Assembly (NCBI RefSeq): GCF_900168325.1 | Contig: NZ_FVZE01000007.1 | Location: forward strand, 83,768 to 147,767 | Length of the DNA stretch: 64,000 nucleotides | Source of the DNA: Novosphingobium mathurense | Lineage (GTDB): Bacteria; Pseudomonadota; Alphaproteobacteria; Sphingomonadales; Sphingomonadaceae | Reading direction: 5' to 3' | Shown here: piece after piece, positions 16,865 through 25,112 of the stretch | How the letters are laid out: every line of letters starts with the position of its first letter | Position numbering within the stretch: position 1 is the first letter of the stretch | Notes under the pieces: model-generated | Database searches by the model: none | The model's input: only the letters and a program-made list of their open reading frames with translations | What the model was told of the DNA's origin: nothing | Program-made: the position numbers and the translations under genes

Positions 16865-18149
16865 GGACACCCTGATTTACTGGTGGCGGTGAGGGTGTGA
16901 ATGTGATTCCATCGTTTTGAGCGATGGAGGCGTATGTGTCTGTGCAGCGTGGCTTTTTCGATCTGGATGAGCGGTATGCGGCGCTGTCGGCGGCGGGCGA
17001 TCCGCTGGAGAAACTCGTGGCGCTGATCGACTTTGAGATATTTCGCCCCGCGCTGGATGCGGCCCTGCAACGATCTGACGGCAGCAAGGGCGGGCGGCCG
17101 CCGCTGGTCGCGGTGATGATGTTCAAGACGCTGATCCTGCAGACGCTCTACGGCCTGTCTGATGCGCAAGCCGAGTTCCAGATCCTCGACCGGCGCAGCT
17201 TCGGGCGCTTCCTCGGCCTCAACGATGGCGACAACACGCCCGACGAGACGACGATCTGGCGGTTCCGCGAGGGCTTGGTGCGCGCTAATGCCATCGACGC
17301 CTTGTTTGCCCGCTTCGACGCCCACCTCAGAGGTCTGGGCTATCTGGCCATGGGCGGGCAGATCGTCGATGCCAGCATCATCGCCGCTCCGCGTCAGCGC
17401 ATGACCGACGAGGAGCGCGCCCTGGTCAAGGGCGGCGGCATTCCGGAAGACTGGGCCGCCAAGCCGGCAAAGCTCGCGCAGAAGGATCGCGACGCGCGCT
17501 GGACGCTCAAGCGCGGGCGCCGCAAGAAAGGCCCAGATGGCAAACTCATGGCCGAGATAGCCACGCCCATGTTCGGCTACAAATCCCACATCGGCATCGA
17601 CCAGCGGCACGGCTTCATCCGCACGTGGGGCGCCAGTGATGCCGCCCGCTACGATGGCCGCGAACTGCCGAACCTGATCGATCCGGCCAACACCGGCAGC
17701 GCGATCTGGGCGGATACCGCCTATCGCAGCCAAAAGAACGAGCGGGCTATCCTGCGCGCGGGGCTGGTATCGAAAATCCACTTCCGCCGCGCACCAGGAA
17801 AGCCGCTTCCCACGCAGCGCCAACGCGCCAATGCCGCCCGATCCAAAGTGCGCTCTGCTGTCGAGCACGTCTTTGCCACACAGAAGCACCGCATGGGCCT
17901 GTTCATCCGCACGATCGGCATTGAGCGGGCCAAGGTGAAGATCGGCCTCGCCAACATCGCGTTCAACTTCAAACGCTTCCTCTACTGGGAAAACCGGGCG
18001 AGCACCGCATGATCACGCGGCCAAGGTCCCGAAACGGCCCGTAACGCCTACGCGGTGACCGGAAAATGCCCGGATATGGAAACCCGAAACGGTCGGCCTC
18101 GCACCTTCAGGTTATGCCCAGCACCGTGAGCGGGTAAATCAGGGTGTCC
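16865..18149 (+). mobile_element. IS5-family insertion sequence with 4-bp target duplication
   Basis: A 1285-bp element. The left end GGACACCCTGATTTAC (16865) is matched perfectly by the inverted right end (18134-18149). GGAT flanks both ends (16861-16864 and 18150-18153), a likely 4-bp target duplication. It holds one intact transposase gene. It lies 109 bp after the RibB-like gene. Confidence 0.87.
16924..18012 (+). CDS. IS5-family transposase (DDE)
   Basis: 362 residues, single intact frame. The N-terminal DUF772-type domain is visible ('LEKLVALIDFEIFRPALDAA', 'PPLVAVMMFKTLILQTLYGL'). In the catalytic domain D is in 'IVDASIIAAP', D in 'IWADTAYRS' and E in 'SAVEHVFATQK', the DDE set of IS5/IS1182-like enzymes. 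The start at 16924 lies 59 bp inside the left terminal repeat. No frameshift is visible, so it may be active. Confidence 0.95.
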   Translation: MEAYVSVQRGFFDLDERYAALSAAGDPLEKLVALIDFEIFRPALDAALQRSDGSKGGRPPLVAVMMFKTLILQTLYGLSDAQAEFQILDRRSFGRFLGLNDGDNTPDETTIWRFREGLVRANAIDALFARFDAHLRGLGYLAMGGQIVDASIIAAPRQRMTDEERALVKGGGIPEDWAAKPAKLAQKDRDARWTLKRGRRKKGPDGKLMAEIATPMFGYKSHIGIDQRHGFIRTWGASDAARYDGRELPNLIDPANTGSAIWADTAYRSQKNERAILRAGLVSKIHFRRAPGKPLPTQRQRANAARSKVRSAVEHVFATQKHRMGLFIRTIGIERAKVKIGLANIAFNFKRFLYWENRASTA

Positions 18150-18154
18150 GGATG

Positions 18155-18214
18155 CTCCGCTCTCCTGCGGAGTTGTCACCCGTTTTAGAGCCGCCCGGTC
18201 GGCGATTCTAAAAC
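18155..18214. repeat. Two consecutive inverted repeats right of the IS5 element
   Basis: Hairpin 1 is CTCCGC (18155-18160) with GCGGAG (18167-18172). Hairpin 2 is GTTTTAGA (18182-18189) with TCTAAAAC (18207-18214), enclosing a second stem GCCG/CGGC (18190-18193 and 18200-18203). They lie 5 bp past the IS right end, in DNA that was present before the insertion. They could be a terminator pair or a mobile-element remnant. The rest of the stretch up to 18382 has no supported gene. Confidence 0.4.
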
Positions 18215-18382
18215 CCAGAACAGCCTGGAAATCTGCGTCCCGGACGGACGAAGCGCGAGCCTTTCTTGTCCGGAACTTTACGCGGGGCGATCAGAGATGG
18301 CGGGACCGACGAAAAGGCGTGCGACCGCGACCCAAGTCCTGACGACCGTTCGGTAGCGGCCCGCGCGCCGGCGATCGCGCCG

Positions 18383-20002
18383 TCAGTGCGTTGCCGCCGA
18401 TGCGGCCCTCCCGGTAAGCCGTGCCATCAAACCAGCCAAGTCTTCCGGCAGCTCGTCGCCTCGCCAAGCCACCATCTGGTCGGGCCGGACCAGCGTGAAG
18501 CGGGTATCATAGAGCTTCGCGATCGCCGGGTCGGGCAGAACCAGAACCTTGATTGGCACGTCGACCGCGATCGTGCTGTCCACCTCGGCTGCCGAGCCAT
18601 CGCGCACAACCAGCGTGAACTCGGGGCCGAAATGGTCGTAGAGCGAGCTGCCGTCGGTCAGCCAGGCGTGGGGAGCCAGCGAACCTGGCCTCGATGTCTG
18701 GAAATATTGGATCGCGTCGGTCGGCGCAGGCGGTGAACCATCGTCGGAGATGATCTCCGACTTGGTCAGGCGGTAGCCCTTTTGTGTGCCCAGGCTGTGG
18801 AATTCCTGGGTTTTCTCGCGAACGATGATCTCCTTGGCGCGCTGGCGCAGGCGCTCGCCCTCGGGCGTGTCATCTTCCAGCCCGGGCATGTAAATGTCGT
18901 GCGAGAGTACGTCGACGTTCTCGATCTGGATCTTGGCGACCCAGTTCAGGGCTTCCTGGCGCTCGTTCTGGTAGGACAGCAGCAGCCTGTCGCCACCCCA
19001 GCCCTTCAGCAGGTAGGCCAGCTTCCAGCCGATATCGACGCCGTCGAGCAAGCCCACGTTGAAACCGAAGCCACCAAGATTGGGGAGCAGGTGGGCCGCA
19101 TCGCCCGCGATGGCTACCCGGCCCCGCAGCATTTCGGGCGCGATGATCGCGTGCATGTTGTAGCTACGACCGCCGATGAACTCCATCGGCGTCTCCTCGC
19201 CGAAACCGGCATAGATGACTTTGCGCACCTGCGCCTCGTCGCTGGCGTCTATCCCGGGTGGGCAGGGGAAACTGCCGATACTGTATTCCCCTTCGCGCAC
19301 GCAGTTGATGGTAACCCCTGAGTAGCCCCCGTAGGAGCCGTTGACGAACCAGTAGAACGACGAGTGGCCGACCTTCGAGATGCGCTTCAGTTCAGGCACG
19401 CGCACGTGATAGACGAAGGCCGCCAGCATATTGCCCCGGCCCTGCAGTCGAATGCCAAGGCTTTTGCGGACCAGGCTCTTCGAGCCGTCGGCGCCAACCA
19501 AGTATTTGCCGGAGATTTCGAACTCCTTGCCATCAGGATCGGTTGCGACGCATGACACGCCATCCTCGACTTCCGTGAACGATACCAGCGCGTGCCTCCA
19601 CAGCAGCTTCACGGTGGGCATTGTATTGACGAGCTCGATCATCGTTTCCTCGATCGAGCGTTGTGGAATCCACTGTGCGTTCTCGGCGGCTTCCTCGACC
19701 CGTTCGGTGCCCACGAATGGCCGGTCGAAGCGATGCAGCAGGTAGCCGTTTAGCCGTGTCGCGAAGATAACGTCGGGCTGCATTTCCGGATCGATCGGAT
19801 TTCGCTCGGCCAGCCGGTCCGCGATGCCCCAGCGCCGCAGGTGCTCCATCGACCGGCTGTTAATGAGATAGGTCCGCGGCCCGCGGTAGTCGTCTTTATC
19901 CAGACACTCGAGGATCACGACGTTGATTCCCCGCCGCCCCAGTTCGATCGCAGCGCTCAATCCGGCGGCTCCGGCACCCGCAATCACAACATCAACGTTC
20001 AT
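18383..20002 (-). CDS. FAD-dependent aromatic monooxygenase (PheA/TfdB, MhpA-like)
   Basis: 539 residues from ATG 20002; the ATG six bases further upstream would abut the AGAGAGA ribosome-binding site. It is a single-component flavoprotein hydroxylase: the Rossmann motif GAGAAG follows 'MNVDVVIA', 'DG' appears in 'YLVGADGSKSLVRK', and the FAD-ribityl motif 'GDAAHLLPNLGGFGFN' leads into 'GLLDGVDIGWKLAYLLKG'. The C-terminus is thioredoxin-like, as in phenol hydroxylases. The likely reaction is NAD(P)H- and O2-dependent hydroxylation of an aromatic acid or phenol. It follows the E2 gene by 264 bp on the same strand. Confidence 0.9.
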   Translation of the reverse strand: MNVDVVIAGAGAAGLSAAIELGRRGINVVILECLDKDDYRGPRTYLINSRSMEHLRRWGIADRLAERNPIDPEMQPDVIFATRLNGYLLHRFDRPFVGTERVEEAAENAQWIPQRSIEETMIELVNTMPTVKLLWRHALVSFTEVEDGVSCVATDPDGKEFEISGKYLVGADGSKSLVRKSLGIRLQGRGNMLAAFVYHVRVPELKRISKVGHSSFYWFVNGSYGGYSGVTINCVREGEYSIGSFPCPPGIDASDEAQVRKVIYAGFGEETPMEFIGGRSYNMHAIIAPEMLRGRVAIAGDAAHLLPNLGGFGFNVGLLDGVDIGWKLAYLLKGWGGDRLLLSYQNERQEALNWVAKIQIENVDVLSHDIYMPGLEDDTPEGERLRQRAKEIIVREKTQEFHSLGTQKGYRLTKSEIISDDGSPPAPTDAIQYFQTSRPGSLAPHAWLTDGSSLYDHFGPEFTLVVRDGSAAEVDSTIAVDVPIKVLVLPDPAIAKLYDTRFTLVRPDQMVAWRGDELPEDLAGLMARLTGRAASAATH

Positions 20003-20050
20003 TAGCATTCTCTCTCTGATGTTTCACATCTAGGTGGCTTCGCCGGATAC

Positions 20051-20073
20051 TGCATGGCTCTCTGAGCCATGCA
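20051..20073. repeat. Perfect 10-bp stem hairpin upstream of the FAD monooxygenase
   Basis: TGCATGGCTC (20051-20060) and GAGCCATGCA (20064-20073) form a perfect inverted repeat with a 3-nt loop. It lies between the E2 stop (20267) and the monooxygenase start (20002), both on the minus strand, so it may end E1-E2 transcription or act in the monooxygenase leader. No T-run follows on the minus strand. Confidence 0.4.
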
Positions 20074-20266
20074 ATTTGCGTGTTGGAATCATCACGCCGT
20101 GAGTTGCCAGGCGCTCAGGCCTAATCGGGCTAATAGAGCTAGGGAATGGCTCTGCGGCTCGTGGCGCTGAGAGAACAGAGATCGCGCACGACCCGGCAAT
20201 ACGTAACAAGAGATTCGAGTATTGCCTTTAGATTCTGCTGTGGGGGCGGTCGACCAGATCCGTCTC

Positions 20267-21535
20267 TCAACAAAGTAGTTGGATCGGGCTTTCGATGGCA
20301 AACTTGAGTGCAGCCATGAAGCGAGCTGCATCTGCGCCGTCGATCGCCCGATGATCGAAGCTTGCCGAGGCAGCCATGATCGAGGCGAGGGCGATTTGGC
20401 CATCGACCTTCCATGGCTGCTCGATCGCGGCAGCGGCGCCGAGAATAAGGGCCTGGGGTGGGTTGATCACTGGGAACATCTGATCGATCCCGAACATGCC
20501 GAGGTTGGAGATCGTGGCTGTTCCGCCCTGCCAGTCCTCGGGCAGGAGCTTGCCAACACGGGCCTTTTCGGCAAGCGCTTTGCTTTGCACTGCGATCGCC
20601 GAGAGCGAGGCATTGCCGACATCGCGGATGACCGGGGTGATCAGCCCGCCGTCGATGGCGACTGCCATGGCGATGTCCACGCGGGCAAAGCGGTGCAGGC
20701 TGTCGCCGCCGAACTGGACGTTGACTTCGGGCACCTGGCTCATGGCGCGGGCCATGGCCTTGATCAGGATGTCGTTGACCGAGATCTTGATGCCGGTGGC
20801 GGCCAAGCTGGCGTTGATCTCGGTGCGCAGGGCCAGCAGCGGATCGAGCCGGCAGCGCGCGGTGAGATAGAAATGCGGCACCGTCTGCTTGGACTGGGTG
20901 AGGCGCCGGGCGATGGTCTTGCGTATTTCGGACAGGCGCACGGTCTCGACCGGCACGCCGGCCGGCGGCGGGGCGATATCGGCGGCGGGCGCGGGGGCTG
21001 GCGCGGGCGCCAGAGCGGCGACCGGCGCGGGCGCGACGGGGGCGAGGCCAAGGTCCGCGCGGACGATCTTGCCGCGCGGGCCACTGCCGGGGATGCCGGC
21101 AAGGTCGATGGCGTGGGCCGAAGCCAGCCGGACGGCCAGCGGGGTGGCGCGCGGATCGTCGGTAATCAGGGGGGCGGGTGCGGGTGCCGGAGCCGGGTTG
21201 GCCGCAGCCGGGGCAGGGGCCGGCGTGGCCACGGCAGCCGGGGCCGCCGGAGGGGCGGCGGGCGCGCTTGCGGCGGGTGTCGCCTGGGGGGCATCGGCAT
21301 CCGCCAGCGTGGCGATGACCGTGCCGACCTTCACGTCGGTGCTGCCGTCGGGCACGAGCAGGGCCTCGACCCGGCCCTCGTCGGCGCTCTCGTATTCCAT
21401 CGTGGCCTTGTCGGTCTCGATCTCGGCGATGATGTCGCCCGCCTTCACCACGTCGCCGATGCCGACCAGCCAGCGGGCGAGCGTGCCCTTTTCCATCGTC
21501 GGCGAGAGGGCCGGCATCCTCAGTTCAAGCGCCAC
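20267..21535 (-). CDS. 2-oxoacid dehydrogenase E2 (dihydrolipoyl acyltransferase)
   Basis: 422 residues from GTG 21535, starting (M)ALELRMPALSPTMEKGTLAR. The order is a lipoyl domain (residues 1-78, lipoyl Lys in 'EIETDKATMEYES'), a long Ala/Pro linker, an E1/E3-binding domain ('ATPLAVRLASAHAIDLAGIP', then 'GSGPRGKIVRADL') and a catalytic domain with 'FDHRAIDGADAARF' carrying the active-site His and Asp. The start lies 2 nt past the E1 stop, so the two are translationally coupled. No E3 gene is nearby; a housekeeping lipoamide dehydrogenase could serve. The substrate may be pyruvate, 2-oxobutyrate or another 2-oxo acid. Confidence 0.9.
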   Translation of the reverse strand: MALELRMPALSPTMEKGTLARWLVGIGDVVKAGDIIAEIETDKATMEYESADEGRVEALLVPDGSTDVKVGTVIATLADADAPQATPAASAPAAPPAAPAAVATPAPAPAAANPAPAPAPAPLITDDPRATPLAVRLASAHAIDLAGIPGSGPRGKIVRADLGLAPVAPAPVAALAPAPAPAPAADIAPPPAGVPVETVRLSEIRKTIARRLTQSKQTVPHFYLTARCRLDPLLALRTEINASLAATGIKISVNDILIKAMARAMSQVPEVNVQFGGDSLHRFARVDIAMAVAIDGGLITPVIRDVGNASLSAIAVQSKALAEKARVGKLLPEDWQGGTATISNLGMFGIDQMFPVINPPQALILGAAAAIEQPWKVDGQIALASIMAASASFDHRAIDGADAARFMAALKFAIESPIQLLC

Positions 21536-21537
21536 GG

Positions 21538-23883
21538 TCAGTTCCCCATGAAAAGTTCGGCGGCGGCGTCGATGATCGCGTCCGCGTCGAGCCGGTAGGT
21601 GCGGTAGAGGTCGGGCAGGTCGCCGGTCTGGCCGAAGCGGTCGATGCCCAGCGGGCTGACCCGCATGCCCGCAACCCCGCCAAGCCACGACAGCGCCCCC
21701 GGCGAGCCATCGAGCACGGTAACGAGCCCAGCGCCCGGCGCGAGGTCGGACAGGATGGCCTGGACGTGGCTCCTGCCGGCCGCCTTGCCGGTCCAGCGGG
21801 CCGCGCGGGCGGCGGACCAGTCGCGGTGGAGCAGGTCGGGCGAGGTCACGCTGAGCAGGCCGAGGCCGGGGATGTCGTCGGCCAGTTGCTCCCAGGCCGA
21901 GAGGGCTTCGGGTGCAATCGCGCCGGTGTAGACGATGGCAGCTTCCGCGCCGGGGGCGGGGCGGCGCACCCAGTAGGCGCCCTTCAGCGCGTCGGCCTCC
22001 CAGTTCTCGTCCGGGCGGGCGATCTGGGGCACCTGCCGGGTGGACAGGCGCAGGTAGACCGAGCCGCCGTCGGGCTGCTGCATGTGATCGAACGCCCAGC
22101 GCATCATCAGCGCCACCTCGTCGGCATAGGCCGGCTCGAAGTAGGTGAGGCCCGGCTGGCCCATGCCGATGAGCGGCGTGTTGATCGACTGGTGCGCGCC
22201 GCCTTCGGGCCCGAGGGTGAGGCCCGAAGGCGTACCCACCAGCAGGAACCGGGCATCGGAATAGCAGCCATAGTTCAGCGCATCGAGGCCGCGGGCGATG
22301 AACGGATCGTAGACCGTGCCGACCGGCAGCAGCCGCGTGCCGAAGTGCGGCGCGGCAAGGCCCAGCGAGGTGAGGGCGATGAAGAAATTGGTCTCGGCGA
22401 TGCCCAGCTCGACATGCTGGCCGGCGGCGTGGGCAGCCCACTTCTGGGCCGAGGGAATCTTCGCCGCGCGGAACACGTCGGCCATCTCGGCACGGCGGAA
22501 CAGCCCGCGCTGGTTGACGAAGGCGCCCAGGTTCGTGGTCTGGGTCACGTCGGGCGCCGTGGTGACGATGCGGTCGGCCAGCGGCTCGGACGACTTGGCG
22601 AGGTCCAGCATGACATTGCCGAAGGCGGCCTGGGTGGACTGGGTATCGCCCTTGGGCACGGCCAGCCGCGCCGGGACCGGCACGGCCGGGGCAACCGGCT
22701 CGGGCCCCTTGCGCGCCAGCGGGCTCTCGGCGAGGAATGCCTTGAGCTGGGCGGCCTGATTGTCGCCCAGCCCGCCGAACGGCTCCCACTCGCTTCCTTG
22801 CGCGATGTTCATCGATGCGCGCAGCTGTTCGATCTGCGCGGGGTTCATCATCCCCGAATGGTTGTCCTTGTGCCCGGCCAGCGGCAGGCCATAGCCCTTG
22901 ACGGTGTAGGCGATGAACAGTGTGGGCGTTTCGTCCTGCGCGCTGTCGAAGGCCTCCATCAGGCTTTCTATGCAATGCCCGCCCAGGTTGGTCATGAGCG
23001 CGGCAAGGCCGTCGTCGTCGAACGAATCGAGCAGTTTCCTGACGTGCGGGCGGCTGCCGATGTCGGCCAGCAACCGGGTGCGCCAGGCCGCGCCGCCCTG
23101 ATAGGTCAGCACCGCGAACTCGGCGTTCGGGCAATTGTCGATCCATTCCGAGATCGACTGGCCGCCGGGCCGGGCGAAGACCTCGCGCTGGAGCTTGCCG
23201 CTCTTGAGCGTGACCACCCGCCAGCCGCAGGTCTCGAAGATATCGTCGAACCGGCGGAACATGCGGTCGGCGGTCGTGCTGTCGAGCGACTGGCGGTTGT
23301 AGTCGACCACCCACCAGCAGTTGCGGATATCGTGCTTGTAGCCTTCGATCAGGCACTCGTAGATGTTGCCCTCGTCCAGCTCGGCATCGCCCATCAGCGC
23401 GATCATCCGCCCCGCGTCGGCCTCCGCCATGTGGCCGTGGGCGATCAGGTAGTCCTGAACCAGGCTGGTGAAGGCGGTGACCGCAACGCCGAGGCCGACC
23501 GAGCCGGTCGAGAAGTCGACCGGGATCTCGTCCTTGGTCCGCGAGGGGTACGATTGCGCGCCGCCCAGCGCGCGGAAGCGCCGCAGCTGCTCGAGGCTCT
23601 GGTTGCCTAGCATGTAGTGAATGGCTTGGAGCAACGGCCCGGCGTGGGGCTTGACTGAGACCTTGTCCTGCGGGCGCAGCGCATGGAAATAGAGCGCGGC
23701 CATTATAGCGGTCATCGAGGCGCAGCTTGCCTGGTGACCACCCACCTTCAGCCCGTCGCGCTTTTCGCGAAGATGGTTAGCATTGTGAACCGTCCAAGCC
23801 GAGAGCCACCGCAGACGTGCGTCAATCACTTCGAGCGTGGCAACCTTTTCGGCGCGGGTATCGGTCTTAGTAGCAATAGCCAT
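21538..23883 (-). CDS. Homodimeric 2-oxoacid dehydrogenase E1 (AceE/MdeB-like, TPP)
   Basis: 781 residues from ATG 23883, with GGAGAGG 6 nt upstream. It is a thiamine-diphosphate enzyme of the single-chain (AceE-type) E1 family. Visible are 'GHQASCASMTAIMAALYFHA', the TPP motif 'GDAELDEGN' with 'WVVDYN', 'VKGYGLPLAGHKDNHSGMM' and a transketolase-like C-domain. It is about 100 residues shorter than E. coli AceE. With the E2 gene behind it and a divergent Lrp gene in front, the module resembles the methionine-degradation 2-oxobutyrate dehydrogenase setting (MdeB with an Lrp-type MdeR). That match is by layout only. Confidence 0.88.
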   Translation of the reverse strand: MAIATKTDTRAEKVATLEVIDARLRWLSAWTVHNANHLREKRDGLKVGGHQASCASMTAIMAALYFHALRPQDKVSVKPHAGPLLQAIHYMLGNQSLEQLRRFRALGGAQSYPSRTKDEIPVDFSTGSVGLGVAVTAFTSLVQDYLIAHGHMAEADAGRMIALMGDAELDEGNIYECLIEGYKHDIRNCWWVVDYNRQSLDSTTADRMFRRFDDIFETCGWRVVTLKSGKLQREVFARPGGQSISEWIDNCPNAEFAVLTYQGGAAWRTRLLADIGSRPHVRKLLDSFDDDGLAALMTNLGGHCIESLMEAFDSAQDETPTLFIAYTVKGYGLPLAGHKDNHSGMMNPAQIEQLRASMNIAQGSEWEPFGGLGDNQAAQLKAFLAESPLARKGPEPVAPAVPVPARLAVPKGDTQSTQAAFGNVMLDLAKSSEPLADRIVTTAPDVTQTTNLGAFVNQRGLFRRAEMADVFRAAKIPSAQKWAAHAAGQHVELGIAETNFFIALTSLGLAAPHFGTRLLPVGTVYDPFIARGLDALNYGCYSDARFLLVGTPSGLTLGPEGGAHQSINTPLIGMGQPGLTYFEPAYADEVALMMRWAFDHMQQPDGGSVYLRLSTRQVPQIARPDENWEADALKGAYWVRRPAPGAEAAIVYTGAIAPEALSAWEQLADDIPGLGLLSVTSPDLLHRDWSAARAARWTGKAAGRSHVQAILSDLAPGAGLVTVLDGSPGALSWLGGVAGMRVSPLGIDRFGQTGDLPDLYRTYRLDADAIIDAAAELFMGN

Positions 23884-24010
23884 TTGGCCTCTCCGGAGCA
23901 CTGCGACAGTAAGGTACCGGAATCACGCTTGGCATGTCCTTGCTAATTGGAAGGCTTTGGCTTAGAAAATTGGCATAAGATGCTGCAAATGTGCGATACT
24001 GCAGGGGATC

Positions 24011-24490
24011 ATGTCAGAATTTACTCCAGATGCGATTGATTGCCGAATCCTCGATGCACTTCAGGCTGACGGGCGGATGACCAATCAGGAACTGTCGGAG
24101 CAGGTCGGCCTGTCGCCCAGCCCCTGCTTGCGGCGGGTTCGCCTGCTCGAGGGTGCGGGGGTGATCTCTCGATATGTCGCACTGATCAATCCGGAGGCGG
24201 TCGGGCTGTCGGTCACGGCCTTCGTCCGGGTCCGTCTGGACCAGCAGGACGACCGGCACCTCGCCATGTTTGAGAGCGCGGTCGTCGGGTTTCCCGAAGT
24301 GATGGAATGCTACTTAATGACCGGCGAGGCTGATTATCAGCTACGCGTGCTGGTCAAGTCGCTGGGCGCCTTCGAGGATTTCCTGCGTCACCGTCTTACC
24401 CGCGTGAAAGGCGTGTACAATGTCACCACCAGCTTTGCCCTCAGGCCGGTTGCCTACAAGACTGCCCTGCCTACAATGGATATAAGCTGA
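24011..24490 (+). CDS. Lrp/AsnC-family transcriptional regulator
   Basis: 159 residues. The N-terminal winged HTH is 'DCRILDALQADGRMTNQELS' followed by 'EQVGLSPSPCLRRVRLLEGAGVI'. The C-terminal RAM (ligand-sensing) domain includes 'VVGFPEVMECYLMTGEADYQ' followed by 'LRVLVKSLGAFEDF'. The 127-bp gap to the divergent E1 start should carry its operator. It probably senses an amino acid or 2-oxo acid and switches the E1-E2 operon. Confidence 0.93.
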   Translation: MSEFTPDAIDCRILDALQADGRMTNQELSEQVGLSPSPCLRRVRLLEGAGVISRYVALINPEAVGLSVTAFVRVRLDQQDDRHLAMFESAVVGFPEVMECYLMTGEADYQLRVLVKSLGAFEDFLRHRLTRVKGVYNVTTSFALRPVAYKTALPTMDIS

Positions 24491-25112
24491 TCCTTTTTAT
24501 GGAATGGCAATCCCCAAAACAGCAGTTCGAATTTCACCACGAAATCGGCAAATGGTCATTTTTAAGTATTTAAATTTAGTCTGAGTACCGACCTTCCTCC
24601 ACCTATGAGTAGAGCCGACGGTCCGCGCTGGATAGCCGCCAGCAGCGGGGTCCAGAAACGGGGTCCAGCTCAAGAAAGAATTCAACAGACTATTTCTCTA
24701 AGAGAAATAATGATTGGTTTCGTCCGTGATGTCTTTTCGTCCGACTTGGGAGGCTCTCTAAGTTGGCCCGCTGGGCTTACATATTTCCAGTGAATGTCGC
24801 CCATTCCAACCAAACTCCAGCTTTCGCCGTCATCTCTGAGAGACTGTTTGATGCCTTCGAATGCGACCAAACGGCTTGGTGAAGTGAAGGGACATTCCTT
24901 GTCGCTTCTCCAGAAGCTACGGCGTCCTAGCCAGCAATTAGGATTGAGCTGCTTTGCCGTCTGGATAATTGATCGCATGCCGATCCCAGGCAGCAGGCAT
25001 CGACTGATGCCTACCATGCCTTGATCGTTCAATGTTTGACGAGAATGGCTTCATATGATTAGCTCGGGAGGCGCAGTTCACACTTGGCCATCACGCGAAA
25101 AGAGGTTGAGCT
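24491..25112. other. Lower-GC intergenic region with a 19-bp palindrome
   Basis: 622 bp between the Lrp and lytic transglycosylase genes, visibly richer in A/T than its neighbours. No gene is supported: short frames on both strands lack recognisable motifs. It contains CGGGGTCCAG twice (24646 and 24659, 13-bp step) and the perfect palindrome at 24691-24709. Confidence 0.4.
24691..24709. promoter_or_regulatory. Perfect 19-bp palindrome (candidate operator)
   Basis: TATTTCTCT-A-AGAGAAATA is a perfect palindrome around a central A. Its AT-rich arms and lack of a T-tail suit a dimeric repressor site better than a terminator. The nearest downstream gene is the lytic transglycosylase about 400 bp away. 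Confidence 0.4.

Noticed and set aside
16654..17889. 411-codon minus-strand frame across the IS5 element
   Set aside because: Antisense to the intact IS5 transposase; no motif of its own.
10076..18149. IS66 and IS5 as ends of a composite transposon carrying the TonB receptor and RibB-like gene
   Set aside because: The two elements belong to different families and each has its own target duplication, so they inserted independently.
18182..18214. GTTTTAGAGC resembling the start of a Cas9-type CRISPR repeat
   Set aside because: It is a single copy inside a hairpin; no regularly spaced repeats, spacers or cas genes occur in the window.
21536..23356. Extension of the E2 frame far upstream on the minus strand
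   Set aside because: The lipoyl domain starts at GTG 21535; the upstream part is the E1 gene read in another frame and is Arg/Pro-rich.
21766..23610. 614-codon plus-strand open frame
   Set aside because: It lies antisense to the E1 gene, which carries clear TPP-enzyme motifs; the plus frame is a His/Arg/Gly-rich shadow.
24682..25032. A possible 116-residue minus-strand gene before the lytic transglycosylase
   Set aside because: No ribosome-binding site, motif or coupling to neighbours; the stretch is a lower-GC spacer.
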